Positions 36,136-45,584 of a DNA stretch of 64,000 nt are shown here, piece after piece (the first letter of the stretch is position 1; the number at the start of each line of letters is the position of its first letter). The notes under the pieces were generated by a model. That model did no database searches and was not told the origin of the DNA. It was given only the letters and a program-made list of their open reading frames with translations. Where the stretch lies: assembly GCA_050633905.1 (NCBI GenBank), contig JBOEHJ010000060.1:124001-188000 (forward strand), in the 5' to 3' direction. The position numbers and the translations under genes were made by a program. Origin of the DNA: JANQPX01 sp050633905. GTDB taxonomy: Bacteria; Pseudomonadota; Alphaproteobacteria; Geminicoccales; Geminicoccaceae.

Positions 36136-37638
36136 TCAAGACCGCCAGAATGTCGGTGCGAACAGAATGAGGACGGTCAGGATTTCTAACCTGCCAAGTA
36201 GCATGGCTAACGACAACAGCCATTTAGCGCCATCCGGCAGACTGGCAAAGCTGCCAGCAGGCCCGATGATTGGCCCAAGGCCCGGCCCGACATTGGCAAG
36301 GGCCGTAAGCGCCCCCGACATCGCGGTCAAATAGTCCAAGCCCATCGCTGACAACGCAAGCGCGATGATGGTGAAGATCAAGCCGAACATGAATAGGAAG
36401 GCCATGACCGCGATCGAGGCTGCCTCCGGTAACGGACGTCCATTGTAGCTCGGTATGAACACGCCATGGGGTCTGACCAGACGGGCGAGCTGGTTCTTGG
36501 CGATCACATGTAAAACGGTAAAGCGGAAGATCTTGATGCCGCCGGTGGTCGAACCGGTGCACCCTCCGATGCACATCAGGAAGAAGAAGAGGCCGACCGG
36601 CAACGTCCCCCAGGCGCCGAAATCGGCCGATGCATAGCCGGTGCCGGTGATCACGGCGAGCGTGTTGAACAGGGCATGACGAAGCGCATCAAACAAGGGG
36701 GCATCCGATCTCAGGACCAGCCAGACCAAAACGATCGTGGCTGCGATCAGCACGATGCTGATGAACCACCGGACCTGGCTGTCGCGAAAAAGGGCCGAAA
36801 GCTTGCCATTCGTGGCCTGAATGTAGAGCACGAACGGCAAGGAACCGAGGATCATGAAAAGAATGCCGATCCACTCGATATTGGAATTTTGAAACCCGCC
36901 GATCGAGCTGTCGCGCGTAGAGAATCCGCCTGTTGCGATGGTGGTCATGCTGTGAGCGGTGGCATCGAACGGCGTCATGCCTGCAGCCCAATACAGTGCC
37001 GCACAAGCAAAGGTCAGCGTCAGGTAGATCATGCCGATCGCAGACGCAATCTGGGCGGCGCGCGGCAAGATCTTTTCCGAGAGATCGGAACTCTCGGCAC
37101 GGACCAACTGCATACCGCCGACCCGGAGCATCGGCAAAATGGCGACACCCATGACGATGATACCAATGCCGCCCAGCCATTGTAGAATGGCTCGCCAGAG
37201 CAAGATGCCGGGCGGTGCGTAATCAAGACCGACGATCACCGTGGAGCCGGTTGTGGTGATGCCAGATGTCGCCTCGAAGATGGCATCGGTGAAGTCCAAC
37301 TCCAGCTCCGAGAACATCAACGGCAGGGCTGCGAAAAATGTAAGGGCGATCCAGACGACGGTCGTCAGAAGAAAAGCCTGTCGGCCGGTGATTTCAGAGA
37401 AACCAGGCGCTCGGTTCATCAGGAGAAGACTGACGCCGATGAACAACGTGACCGCACTTGCGGCCAGAAACACCTGCCAATCAGGATGGCCCGCCGCAAG
37501 ATCCGCCACCATGGGCGGTGCCATGAACAGTGCTAGGATGATCAAAAGAATGCCGACGACAAGCAGGATCGGGCGCAGATCCAGCGCAACGGCTTTAGCC
37601 GAATGGCCGGGTTCGATGATACGGGAAGATGTCGCCAC
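36136..37638 (-). CDS. trkH: Trk potassium transporter membrane subunit TrkH
   Basis: Inner-membrane K+ uptake channel of 500 residues, with four repeated membrane-pore-membrane units. Selectivity-filter regions are visible: EATSGITTTGSTVIVG, SMTTIATGGFSTRD, TGTGYASADFG and ALANVGPGLGP. WRAILQWLGGIGIIVMGVAILPML is a TrkH hallmark. It would work with a cytoplasmic TrkA subunit, which is not in the window. Start ATG at 37636-37638 (MATSSRIIEPGHSAKAV). Confidence 0.93.
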   Translation of the reverse strand: MATSSRIIEPGHSAKAVALDLRPILLVVGILLIILALFMAPPMVADLAAGHPDWQVFLAASAVTLFIGVSLLLMNRAPGFSEITGRQAFLLTTVVWIALTFFAALPLMFSELELDFTDAIFEATSGITTTGSTVIVGLDYAPPGILLWRAILQWLGGIGIIVMGVAILPMLRVGGMQLVRAESSDLSEKILPRAAQIASAIGMIYLTLTFACAALYWAAGMTPFDATAHSMTTIATGGFSTRDSSIGGFQNSNIEWIGILFMILGSLPFVLYIQATNGKLSALFRDSQVRWFISIVLIAATIVLVWLVLRSDAPLFDALRHALFNTLAVITGTGYASADFGAWGTLPVGLFFFLMCIGGCTGSTTGGIKIFRFTVLHVIAKNQLARLVRPHGVFIPSYNGRPLPEAASIAVMAFLFMFGLIFTIIALALSAMGLDYLTAMSGALTALANVGPGLGPIIGPAGSFASLPDGAKWLLSLAMLLGRLEILTVLILFAPTFWRS

Positions 37639-37818
37639 AGCTACGAGCCGATCGCAGGCTTATCGGTTCAGGCCGAGCGACGCGTGATCGGCCTTCTGTT
37701 TCGATAACGGACGCGCGCGCCACCAGGAACGGCAGCCAGTGCAGAAAAAAATATTAACCCTTTGATTTTGAATGATCATTTTTATGAGGGCCGGATTATT
37801 GATGGGATGAGAACGTCG

Positions 37819-38223
37819 CTAATTCAGGCGAATATCGGCGCCGGGCGCGTCGAGCGAAAAGGCGGGGATCGCCGCATCGAACTTCTCGCCGGATGCCGTC
37901 ACCATCTGGTAGCGACCAACCATGATGCCGGTCGGCGTCGTCAGCGGCGTGCCGCTGGTATATTCAAAACTCTCTCCAGGCTCAATCAGCGGCTGCTCGC
38001 CGATAACCCCTGCGCCTCGAACTTCCATCGTTCGGCCCATAGCATCTGTAATCTGCCAATGGCGGCTCATCAATTGCACAGCCTCCGAACCCTGGTTGTC
38101 AATCTGCACCTTGTAGCCAAAGACGAACCGATGGCTGGATGGCGACGATTGATCATCGATATAGAAGGGCTCAACCGAGATGTTAATAGATCGCGTACAT
38201 TGCTCATACATTGGCTTGGCCAT
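37819..38223 (-). CDS. apaG: ApaG-domain protein
   Basis: A 134-residue protein of the ApaG family, a fibronectin-type-III-like fold. YEQCTRSINISVEPFYIDDQSSPSSHRFVFGYKVQIDNQGSEAVQLMSRHWQITDA and GVIGEQPLIEPGESFEYTSGTPLTTPTGIMVGRYQM carry all its landmarks. The ATG at 38223 (MAKPMYEQ) fits better than the in-frame start at 38268. The molecular role is uncertain; in enterobacteria it has been tied to cobalt/magnesium efflux and diadenosine tetraphosphate operons. It stands alone here, upstream of trkH on the same strand. Confidence 0.9.
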   Translation of the reverse strand: MAKPMYEQCTRSINISVEPFYIDDQSSPSSHRFVFGYKVQIDNQGSEAVQLMSRHWQITDAMGRTMEVRGAGVIGEQPLIEPGESFEYTSGTPLTTPTGIMVGRYQMVTASGEKFDAAIPAFSLDAPGADIRLN

Positions 38224-39032
38224 GATACGTGATCGATAGAACGCACATCGATCCTCGATAGGCCGCAATATGGGTTCCTTGAGCGGGACTGTCCAGAGGC
38301 GAGCGCTCTATCATGTCCGGGGATTGCAGAAACGAAGATCAACCACCTCAATATCGCTCAGGTCATCATGTCGATGGACCAATTCGATCAAAAAAAGGCT
38401 AAATGCCGATCTCACTGAATTTGACTCTCTAAATCTCTAGCTAAAGGCTACGGCGAGTAAATAAAGAACGAACCAACAATTCCGGCAGCTTTTATGTAGC
38501 GCGTGCACCTGCTGAGTTGTATCGGACTTGGAAGACAAGGGTCTCAAAAATCTTGAAATTGATAATAAATACATCAATGAAGATTTAGGTGAAGATGGTT
38601 ATAAATATGAATAAAAAAGGCAGAAGTGTATTCAGGCAACACAAAAGAGATAATCAAAATGCTGTCAGTTCAAGCCATTCTGGTAACGAAGAAAATTGAA
38701 AATGATATCGGTTGCGAGATTATCAAAGATGTGACCAGCCTTGTTAAAAGTTATAAAATATCCAAACCTGAGGCTCCCAAATTTTGAGATAAATTGAACA
38801 TCAAAATGGAAGTTTAAGATTGGGAAAGAAACGAGTGTGCCAAGAGCGCGTCGGACAACAAACCCAATTTAAAAATGTGCAATGAGCCGCGATGCAAGGA
38901 GGGGGGGCCTTTGCTGCTAGGCTCTATCGACCAAACATCGATGACGGTCGTCATGATCTCTCCGAAGATGTGTCTAGTGAACACTTGTCGGGACACAACC
39001 CGCCATCTTTATTTCTGTTTGGAACGATGGCC
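38224..39032. other. Gene-poor, AT-rich island
   Basis: Over 800 bases without a recognised gene. Between about 38395 and 38880 base composition is far more AT-rich than anywhere nearby, and short overlapping frames occur (for example 38607-38699, 30 codons, and 38659-38787, 42 codons) with Lys/Glu/Ile/Asn-rich, protein-like composition but no good ribosome sites. This may be the eroded remains of acquired DNA. Confidence 0.45.
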
Positions 39033-39776
39033 TCACTGAGATCCACCATGCCAACGCCCATGATCCTCCTTCAGGCGATCGAGGAAGCGTCTTAGCAGCG
39101 GCACACGCTTCGGGCGAAAACTGCCGCCCTTGATTTCGATATATCGCAGGCGATCCAGGCGAAAGGTGCGAAAGTCGTCGCGCAACTCACACCAGGCGAT
39201 CACCAGGTCGGATGTGTCCAGATAGGAAATCGCAAGGGGCCAGATCACGCGCTCGGTCAACCGTCCTTCCTGATCCTGATAGCGGGTCAGCAGCTTCTGC
39301 TCCTGACGGGCCGCCTGTCGAATGACAGCGGGGTCAATCTGGTCCGCCACCTGCCCGCTCTCTTCAAGCTCCGCAAGCCGACCACGCCTTGCATAGGAAT
39401 GCGCAAGCAGAATTCCGCTCTCAAGCTCGGTTTTAACCGGATCCGGTAGAACAGGTCCCAGCTTGGTGATGGCATCCTCAGCGGCGCTAGCCAGTTCGCT
39501 ATCGCCGATCGCAATCACCTTTCTGAGCCCAAGAGCCAACGCCTCGACCTCGGCCGACGTGAACATTAGCGGCGGCAAAGCATGATCGTCGGTCAGCACA
39601 TAACCAAACCCCGCCTCGCCCTCGATGCCGATGCCAAGGCGGCGCAAGGCGTCGATGTCGCGATAGACCGTGCGCGTGGAAATCTCGAGCGCAGCGGCAA
39701 GATCCGTTGCGGTCACCGGCGGCCTTCTCCGACGCAGTGCCTGCAATAATTCCAATAATCGATCGGCACGTCTCAT
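39033..39776 (-). CDS. WYL-domain transcriptional regulator (YafY type)
   Basis: A 247-residue regulator with an N-terminal HTH (RADRLLELLQALRRRRPPVTATDLAAALEISTRTVYRDIDALR), a spacer helix region, and a WYL domain (ERVIWPLAISYLDTSDLVIAWCELRDDFRTFRLDRL; here the WYL tripeptide region reads PLAISYL). It likely represses or activates a nearby gene in response to a small or nucleic-acid ligand. A perfect inverted repeat 13 bases before its start suggests autoregulation. No target gene is adjacent: the AT-rich island lies downstream and a gene-free stretch upstream. Confidence 0.87.
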   Translation of the reverse strand: MRRADRLLELLQALRRRRPPVTATDLAAALEISTRTVYRDIDALRRLGIGIEGEAGFGYVLTDDHALPPLMFTSAEVEALALGLRKVIAIGDSELASAAEDAITKLGPVLPDPVKTELESGILLAHSYARRGRLAELEESGQVADQIDPAVIRQAARQEQKLLTRYQDQEGRLTERVIWPLAISYLDTSDLVIAWCELRDDFRTFRLDRLRYIEIKGGSFRPKRVPLLRRFLDRLKEDHGRWHGGSQ

Positions 39777-40136
39777 ATCCCGGATCCTGGTGGAATATCC
39801 ACCTCACTGCCTCCCACCGCCATGGCCAGGATTGACCTTATGCGGGCAAGTTTCGACGTTCGCGAAGGTGACCTTCGTTGACGACACAGCATTAGCGACA
39901 GGCTACTGACAACATGATGGCAAGAGCTGGCACCTCAAGGCTTCTTTTGAAGACCGATCAACACCCTTGAATAATCACCATGATCGGATCTTACGCGTTC
40001 GACGTTCTCCTGACAGCAATTCGAACCTACTCAATCACAGGCAAGCTACAAGTCGATCTCGCCCAGAAACGACCAGTTTAGCGAGCGAGGCTCGCGCCGT
40101 TGACGGGACCTCGCCAAAGCGTTGGGGCGGGAGAGT
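39777..40136. other. Intergenic stretch before the WYL regulator and after soxR
   Basis: No gene seen. Besides the operator candidate at 39789-39803 it contains a second near-perfect palindrome, CGAAGGTGACCTTCG, at 39863-39877. Confidence 0.4.
39789..39803. promoter_or_regulatory. Candidate operator of the WYL regulator
   Basis: GGTGGAATATCCACC: perfect 6-bp arms with a 3-base centre, 13 bases upstream of the regulator's start codon. Autoregulation is inferred from position only. Confidence 0.4.
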
Positions 40137-40619
40137 TTAGTTGGATTCGATGGTGTCGGGTTTGTCGCCGAGGAGGTAGCGTGGGCCTGCGCCATGGCGC
40201 TTTGCGCGATCTTCGGGGTTGTAGAGCGTGCATTTCTTGAGAGAGAGACAACCGCAGCCGATGCAGCCGTCGAGCTGATCGCGAAGGCTGCTGAGGGTTT
40301 CGATCTTGGCATCCAGTTCACGCCTGAAGCGACGGCTGATACGCGCCCAGTCCTTCTTGTTCGGCGTTCGCTGCTCCGGCAGCTTTTGCAGCTGGGTACG
40401 AATATGATCGATGGTGAAGCCGAATTGCTGGGCGATCATCACAAACGACAGCCGGCGGATGTCCGATCGCAAAAATCGGCGCTGTCCGCCTGCATTGCGC
40501 TCGGCGAAAACGAGGCCTTTGGTCTCGTAAAACCGAATAGCCGAAACCGACAAACCAGTCCGCTCAGCAAGTTGACCGATTGATAACCTGTCCGATGCCC
40601 GCAAGCCCAATCTCCTCAC
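40137..40619 (-). CDS. soxR: Redox-sensitive MerR-family activator SoxR
   Basis: Homodimeric [2Fe-2S] activator that responds to redox-cycling compounds or superoxide. The N-terminal MerR HTH (LSIGQLAERTGLSVSAIRFYETKGLV) and the four-cysteine cluster site (CIGCGCLSLKKC) are complete; between them RNAGGQRRFLRSDIRRL is typical. Length is 160 residues. As in other non-enteric bacteria there is no soxS. The divergent VOC gene at 40721 carries a SoxR-type promoter and is the obvious target. Confidence 0.94.
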   Translation of the reverse strand: MRRLGLRASDRLSIGQLAERTGLSVSAIRFYETKGLVFAERNAGGQRRFLRSDIRRLSFVMIAQQFGFTIDHIRTQLQKLPEQRTPNKKDWARISRRFRRELDAKIETLSSLRDQLDGCIGCGCLSLKKCTLYNPEDRAKRHGAGPRYLLGDKPDTIESN

Positions 40620-40643
40620 CGATCTGTCGATTTCAGAAAAACC

Positions 40644-40674
40644 TTGACCTCAAGTTAACTTGAGAAATTAGGCT
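40644..40674 (+). promoter_or_regulatory. SoxR-dependent promoter with SoxR box
   Basis: The SoxR palindrome CCTCAAGTTAACTTGAG spans 40648-40664. It lies between TTGACC (40644-40649) and TAGGCT (40669-40674), giving a 19-base spacer, the elongated spacing that MerR-type activators correct by twisting DNA. It reads towards the VOC gene, and it also lies just upstream of soxR itself on the other strand. Confidence 0.88.
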
Positions 40675-40720
40675 TAGCTTACATCATGAGAAATGAACCC
40701 TTCAACGACGGGAGAGAAGA

Positions 40721-41116
40721 ATGGCTAAGGCGATGTTGGAACATGTGAATGTGACGGTCAGTGATCCGCTCAAAACGGCAGCGCGCCTTTGTGATTTGTT
40801 CGGTTGGCATATTCGCTGGCAAGGCGATGCGATCCACGGCGGCCTTAGCGTGCACGTCGGCTCGGATAGCAGCTATGTTGCCGTTTACAATCAAGGCAAG
40901 CCGATCGCTGAGGGCGTCGACAGTTATTCGACGCGCGGCGGGCTCAATCATATCGGCATCGTGGTCGACGACCTGGATGCCGTCGAGGCGAAGGTCGTTG
41001 AGGCGGGATACACACCTCATTCACATGCCGACTATGAGCCAGGTCGGCGCTTTTATTTCCATGATGACGATCATATCGAGATCGAAGTCGTCAGCTACCC
41101 AGAGAGTAAGGCTTGA
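40721..41116 (+). CDS. VOC-superfamily protein (glyoxalase/bleomycin-resistance fold)
   Basis: A 131-residue metalloenzyme-type or binding protein: MLEHVNVTVSDPLKTAARLCDLFGWHIRW opens the first beta-alpha-beta-beta-beta unit and GGLNHIGIVVDDLDAVEAKVVEAGYTPHSHADYEPGRRFYFHDDDHIEIEVVSY the second. Residues that could hold a metal (His4-type, Glu near the end) are present. Under the SoxR promoter it probably detoxifies or sequesters a redox-active or electrophilic compound; the substrate is not known. GGGAGAGAAG precedes the ATG. Confidence 0.85.
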   Translation: MAKAMLEHVNVTVSDPLKTAARLCDLFGWHIRWQGDAIHGGLSVHVGSDSSYVAVYNQGKPIAEGVDSYSTRGGLNHIGIVVDDLDAVEAKVVEAGYTPHSHADYEPGRRFYFHDDDHIEIEVVSYPESKA

Positions 41117-41146
41117 GGCCAAATCTCGGGTTCGTGCTGGCTCGGG

Positions 41147-41782
41147 TCAGTCGTCGGCTCCTGCGGCTTTTCCTGTGCCAGCACCCGGCGCGTCACCGGC
41201 ATCTGGCCCGCCGGCCTCCTCCGTCTCAAGCAGGTGACGGTTCATGAGCGGCATCTGAGCTAAGATGAACAGGATGGTGAGAACCGGAAGGCCGAACACC
41301 TTGAAGCTCACCCAAAAATCGGTTGACTGGGTGCGCCAGACAGCCTCATTGAGCACCGCCATGGCAACGAAAAACAAGCTGTAGCGGAAGGTCAGCCCGC
41401 GCCAGCCTGCATCGGACATCGGCGGCATCATCTTACCGAACAAGGGCTTTAAAAGCGGCCTTTGGAAGGCGAGGCCACCTAGGAGAACGACGGCAAAGAT
41501 GAGCTGAATAATGGTCGGCTTCATCTTGATGAAGGTTTCATCCTGCAGCCAAAGCGTCAGCCCGCCGAAGACGGAGACCACAGCCGCCGTCACCAAGGGC
41601 ATCAGAGGGACACGTCGCTCGTAAAACCAAGTCAGCGCTAGGGCCAAGAGGCTCGTCACGACGATAACTGCTGTTGCCGCCATCAAACCTGAGAGCATAT
41701 AGGCGCCAAAAAACAGCACCAGAGGTCCGTAATCGGCGGCCGGTCTCAACCAGGCGGGTGAGGCTTCGCTTTTGTCATTCAT
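41147..41782 (-). CDS. yciB: YciB/intracellular septation protein A family
   Basis: Inner-membrane protein of 211 residues with five or more membrane segments, matching the YciB (IspA/IspZ) family: LRPAADYGPLVLFFGAYMLSG at the N-terminus, TWFYERRVPLMPLVTAAVVSVFGGLTLWLQDETFIKMKPT and YSLFFVAMAVLNEAVWRTQSTDFWVSFKVFGL. It is linked to cell-envelope synthesis and division. The ATG at 41782 is preferred over one at 41794. The C-terminal tail is Gly/Ala-rich. Confidence 0.92.
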   Translation of the reverse strand: MNDKSEASPAWLRPAADYGPLVLFFGAYMLSGLMAATAVIVVTSLLALALTWFYERRVPLMPLVTAAVVSVFGGLTLWLQDETFIKMKPTIIQLIFAVVLLGGLAFQRPLLKPLFGKMMPPMSDAGWRGLTFRYSLFFVAMAVLNEAVWRTQSTDFWVSFKVFGLPVLTILFILAQMPLMNRHLLETEEAGGPDAGDAPGAGTGKAAGADD

Positions 41783-41932
41783 AGCAGATCCCAACCGCTC
41801 ATCAGTGGGCTTTCGTGATCGAAGAGCGCAATCTAGGCATAAAGCCGTGGCGCGCCAAGACTATGTTTTGCGCCATCTGTCTTTTGATCGGTGCCGGCAT
41901 GAGCCACGCCTTATGAGCACATGTCGGCGGGG

Positions 41933-43462
41933 TCATTTTTTCATCCGTACGAGGGCCACCAATGGCAAAGCCACCGTGGCAACGGCGGCGAATAACAGGA
42001 ACGACTCAAGATAACCGATCATCATTGCCTGCCGTTCGACCTCCCTGCTCATCGACGCTAAAGCTGCTGGGTCGGCAAGCCTCCAAACATCGGGAATGTC
42101 GGGCATGCGAAGCGCCTTACTGAATGGCGACAAATTGGGAACGAGTTCGGCGTAGCTGTGTTTCGTTTCGCGGATGACGAGGGCAACCGACAGCGAAATG
42201 AAAACCGAGCTGCCCAAATTACGCAGCAGATGGAAAATGGCGGTTCCATCCGGGACCAGGGCCTTTGGCAATGTGGCGAAGGCAACGACGCTAAGCGGGA
42301 TCCAGAGAAGGCCGACACCAAGACCTTGCAAAGCTGAAGCCCAAAGGACCGCCGCATAGGTCACATTCACATCGAAGCCCGCCATGACCCAGCCGGAATA
42401 GGCCTGCAAGGCAAGGCCGATGGTCATGGGAATTCTGGGATCGATGCGCCCGAAAACAAACATCGAGACGAAGCCTATAAACGTACCCGCACCACGCGCT
42501 GAAAGGACATGCCCGATAATCGAATCGGGATAGCCTTGCACACTCTGCAGCAAGGTCGGCAGAAGCGTGATCGGCGTGAAGTTGAGCATGCCGAAGACGA
42601 AAATGAGGATCAGGGCAACAACGAAGTTTCGATCTCGAAGCAAGGCCGGGTTCAAGAACGGTTTCTCCGACATCATGTTGCGCAGGACAAACACATAGAG
42701 CGCCAAGGCGGCAATCATGGCATAGAGCATGATCTCTACAGCATCAAACCAGCCAGCGCGCTCGCCCCGATCCAACAAGAGCTGCAAGGCCGTGATCGAG
42801 ACCGCAAGGGCGAGAAAACCGGTCCAATCAAGCCTCGGCTTCGTCCCTTTCCCAGCGTCGCGGATATAGACCAGGACACCAGCAAGGGCGATGGCGGTGA
42901 ATGGTACCAGCATGAAAAAGACCCAGCGCCAATTATAGGCCTCGCTTAATGCACCACCGAGTGCTGGCGCGATAATGGGCCCCATGATCACGCCGGTTCC
43001 CCAGATCGACATAACCTTGCTGCGCTGCCTCTCCGGAAAGGCCTCGATCACGATCGCTTGGGACACTGGTACCAGGGGTGCGCCGAACGCCCCTTGCGCG
43101 ATGCGATAGGCGACCAATTCGCTCACCGAGGTTGCGAGCCCGCAAAGAACCGAGGAGACACCAAACCCGACCACGGCCCAGATCATCAGCCGACGTCTGC
43201 CGAAGGTGGCGGTCAGCCAGCCGGCGATCGGGGTCACGATTGCCGTCGCGACGATATTGAAGGTGACGATCCAGGCGATCTGATCGGGCGAGGAGGAAAG
43301 CGATCCCTGCATCTGCGGCAAAGATACGTTGGCGATGGTCACCGTCATCGCGTAGAGCATGGTGACAAAAGTCAGCGTTGCCAGAAGCATCGCCTGGTGA
43401 ATGGCCGTTGGCGCTCTGGGATCAGTGCCGTCGACCGACGCCGAAGCGCCAATCTCAACCAT
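41933..43462 (-). CDS. DHA2-family drug/H+ antiporter (EmrB/QacA type)
   Basis: Major facilitator with 14 predicted membrane segments in 509 residues. VTIANVSLPQMQGSLSSSPDQIAWIVTFNIVATAIVTPIAGWLTATFGRRRLM includes the motif A region; the GTGVIMGPIIAPALGGALSEAYNWRWVFFMLVP stretch is the antiporter motif C region. Usually such proteins work with an EmrA-type membrane-fusion partner, which is not adjacent. The substrates are unknown. The last residues (LPLVALVRMKK) match the family end. Confidence 0.92.
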   Translation of the reverse strand: MVEIGASASVDGTDPRAPTAIHQAMLLATLTFVTMLYAMTVTIANVSLPQMQGSLSSSPDQIAWIVTFNIVATAIVTPIAGWLTATFGRRRLMIWAVVGFGVSSVLCGLATSVSELVAYRIAQGAFGAPLVPVSQAIVIEAFPERQRSKVMSIWGTGVIMGPIIAPALGGALSEAYNWRWVFFMLVPFTAIALAGVLVYIRDAGKGTKPRLDWTGFLALAVSITALQLLLDRGERAGWFDAVEIMLYAMIAALALYVFVLRNMMSEKPFLNPALLRDRNFVVALILIFVFGMLNFTPITLLPTLLQSVQGYPDSIIGHVLSARGAGTFIGFVSMFVFGRIDPRIPMTIGLALQAYSGWVMAGFDVNVTYAAVLWASALQGLGVGLLWIPLSVVAFATLPKALVPDGTAIFHLLRNLGSSVFISLSVALVIRETKHSYAELVPNLSPFSKALRMPDIPDVWRLADPAALASMSREVERQAMMIGYLESFLLFAAVATVALPLVALVRMKK

Positions 43463-44096
43463 GGGCGGCAGTGGATATCGGCGGCGTTTTAAACGAAAGC
43501 ATCATCGAAGAACCATAACGGTAGCCCCTGAAGGCTGCAACGCAGCGGCCAGACTTCCCTAAAAAACCGAGAACAATATTCTAGTCGTCAACAACGTCTC
43601 ACCGGCGATCACAATACAGCGACCATTCACCCCAAACGGCGTTGGTTGGAAAAAGATCTGAGCCCCGCAGTGATGCCAAGAGCCAGATGCGGATCGGTAG
43701 GGTCAGATCCATGAGCTGGATCACCTAGACGATTGATTCACTGGAATAAAACACTCGCACAATGTTAAAAAGCCAGTAGGAAAATCACATCACCTCTGGC
43801 AGAGCCGGCCGTTCACAACCGCAAAATGTATCCAACATCCGCCCCCGCGACCAGAAATACAAACACATACCTTCTTGATTCCTGGACACAAACTCTCTAA
43901 CGCTCCCCAGAACACTATGTTGAGTGAAACTGTCATCAAGTGCACTTAGTCCTCTAGGCGACGTGGAGAATGGGCGCCAAGGACGGTGGTCGCCGTGAAG
44001 GCATCAGATCTCTGCCCAAACAATTGTTATGACCAAGACGAGCATGCATATCGATATTGAACCAAGGCCCTTGCTTGTCGAAGAGGTGCTGTCCTG
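43463..44096. other. Long gene-free stretch before the second flippase
   Basis: About 630 bases in which I see no supportable gene, RNA or repeat. It must hold the promoters of the divergent MFS and flippase genes. Confidence 0.45.
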
Positions 44097-45584
44097 ATGA
44101 AGGATAGTTTGACCTTCCATACGGCTATCTACAGTGCCAGCGGATTTCTGATCGCCATTGCTGGCTTGGTGTCGTTTCCGATCATCACACGCGTTTTGAG
44201 CGTTGAAGAATACGGTATTCTCAATCTGATCTCGCTTACCGTCATGATCCTAATCGCGCTGGGCAAGGCAGGTCTGCAAACATCGATCATACGTTTCGGC
44301 AGCGAGGGACGCTCCAAATCAACGGACTTCAGTGAGGCTGACGTTTATCTGACGGCACTTGCTAGCATGTTGGTCATCACGGTCACGATCCAGTTGACCT
44401 GGTCGGTGGTCAGTCAGTTTCTCCCGCTTAGCTTCGTCGGCGACGAGCGCGCTTATCTGATTTTTATTCTGGTCGGCATGATGGTCATTGGCGAGGTCAT
44501 CGGCAGCGGTCTCAACAATATCCTGGTCTCGGAAAAGAAAAGCGTCGTCGTCTCGCTCTTCAGTATCGCCAAAAAATACAGCCTCCTTCTCCTAATCGTC
44601 CCGGGTTTGATTTACTCAAGCGATAAATTGACGACGTTTTACTTGCTCGCCGGCATTCACGAGATGCTGTTCCTGATTTTTGCCCTTTATCTTTGTCATC
44701 GCTATTTCGCTATTTTCAAAGGACGCATCAATCTTACCTTGAACCGGAAGCTCTTCGCTTACGGCTTCCCGCTCATTGCCTATGAACTTCTGTGGAGCGC
44801 CTTCTCCTATGGCGACCGGGTTCAGATCAATTATTTCCTTGGCACGGGCGCGCTGGGCTATTATTCGGCCGCGTCAAATCTATGTATCTATATCCAAACG
44901 GTCTTCGTCGTCTCGCTCGCAACCGCCATCACACCCATGTATATGGATCGATGGGAGAGCGAGGGGAAAGAGGCCACTGAGAGCTTCTTGGCGCTTGCCT
45001 TGCGCTACTATCTGCTGCTCGCCATCCCAGCCGCGATTGGCGTGATCGCAATCGGCAAGGACCTGATCACCTTTCTTGCCGGCGACAAATACGCCGAGGG
45101 GCATCGGGTAATCCCCTTCATCCTCGCCGGCATGCTGATCGACGGCACCACCCACATCACCGCCGCCGGCCTCAAGATCATGAAGCGCACCAAGCTGATG
45201 ATGATGATTGTTGCCTCCGTCGTGGTGCTCAACATCTGCCTCAACTTCATGCTTATCCCCAGATTCGGCATCGAAGGTGCCGCCATCGCAACACTGCTCT
45301 CATTTCTTTGCTACACCGGCATCAATTATTACTTCGGGCGCAAAATTCTCTCCGTCAAACTCGACCTGCGTCCGATTGTGACCTACGTCGTCTCCGGGGT
45401 GATCATGTATCTGGCGGTGTCGTCTGTTGAGCTGCAGGTGGTCGGTTTCCAATTGCTGGCGAAAATCTTGGTTGGCGTTCTCGTTTACGGGAGCTTGATC
45501 CTGATCGCTGATCGGGACCTTCGCCATCTCGTAATCACCAATGCAAAACCAGCCTGGAGCATGCTTAAGCAGCGATGGGCCTAG
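44097..45584 (+). CDS. Second Wzx-like polysaccharide flippase
   Basis: A 495-residue inner-membrane protein with about 14 hydrophobic segments, polysaccharide-export branch of the MOP superfamily. TAIYSASGFLIAIAGLVSFPIITRVLSVEEYGILNLISLTV is the characteristic first two helices with the EEYG loop; the YGFPLIAYELLWSAFSYGDRVQINYFLG stretch begins the second half. It would flip lipid-linked sugar units. It differs strongly from the flippase at 25054 and has no glycosyltransferase next to it. GAGG upstream of the ATG supports the start. Confidence 0.85.
   Translation: MKDSLTFHTAIYSASGFLIAIAGLVSFPIITRVLSVEEYGILNLISLTVMILIALGKAGLQTSIIRFGSEGRSKSTDFSEADVYLTALASMLVITVTIQLTWSVVSQFLPLSFVGDERAYLIFILVGMMVIGEVIGSGLNNILVSEKKSVVVSLFSIAKKYSLLLLIVPGLIYSSDKLTTFYLLAGIHEMLFLIFALYLCHRYFAIFKGRINLTLNRKLFAYGFPLIAYELLWSAFSYGDRVQINYFLGTGALGYYSAASNLCIYIQTVFVVSLATAITPMYMDRWESEGKEATESFLALALRYYLLLAIPAAIGVIAIGKDLITFLAGDKYAEGHRVIPFILAGMLIDGTTHITAAGLKIMKRTKLMMMIVASVVVLNICLNFMLIPRFGIEGAAIATLLSFLCYTGINYYFGRKILSVKLDLRPIVTYVVSGVIMYLAVSSVELQVVGFQLLAKILVGVLVYGSLILIADRDLRHLVITNAKPAWSMLKQRWA

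Noticed and set aside
37740..37800. ATTAACCCTTTGATTTTG near 37750, resembling the outer arm of the palindromic element
   Set aside because: No core palindrome or right arm follows, so not counted as a copy.
38528..38787. Three mini-frames of 28, 30 and 42 codons in the AT-rich island
   Set aside because: They overlap each other, two with weak or no start signals; AT-rich DNA gives such Lys/Asn-rich frames by chance. Reported only as composition.
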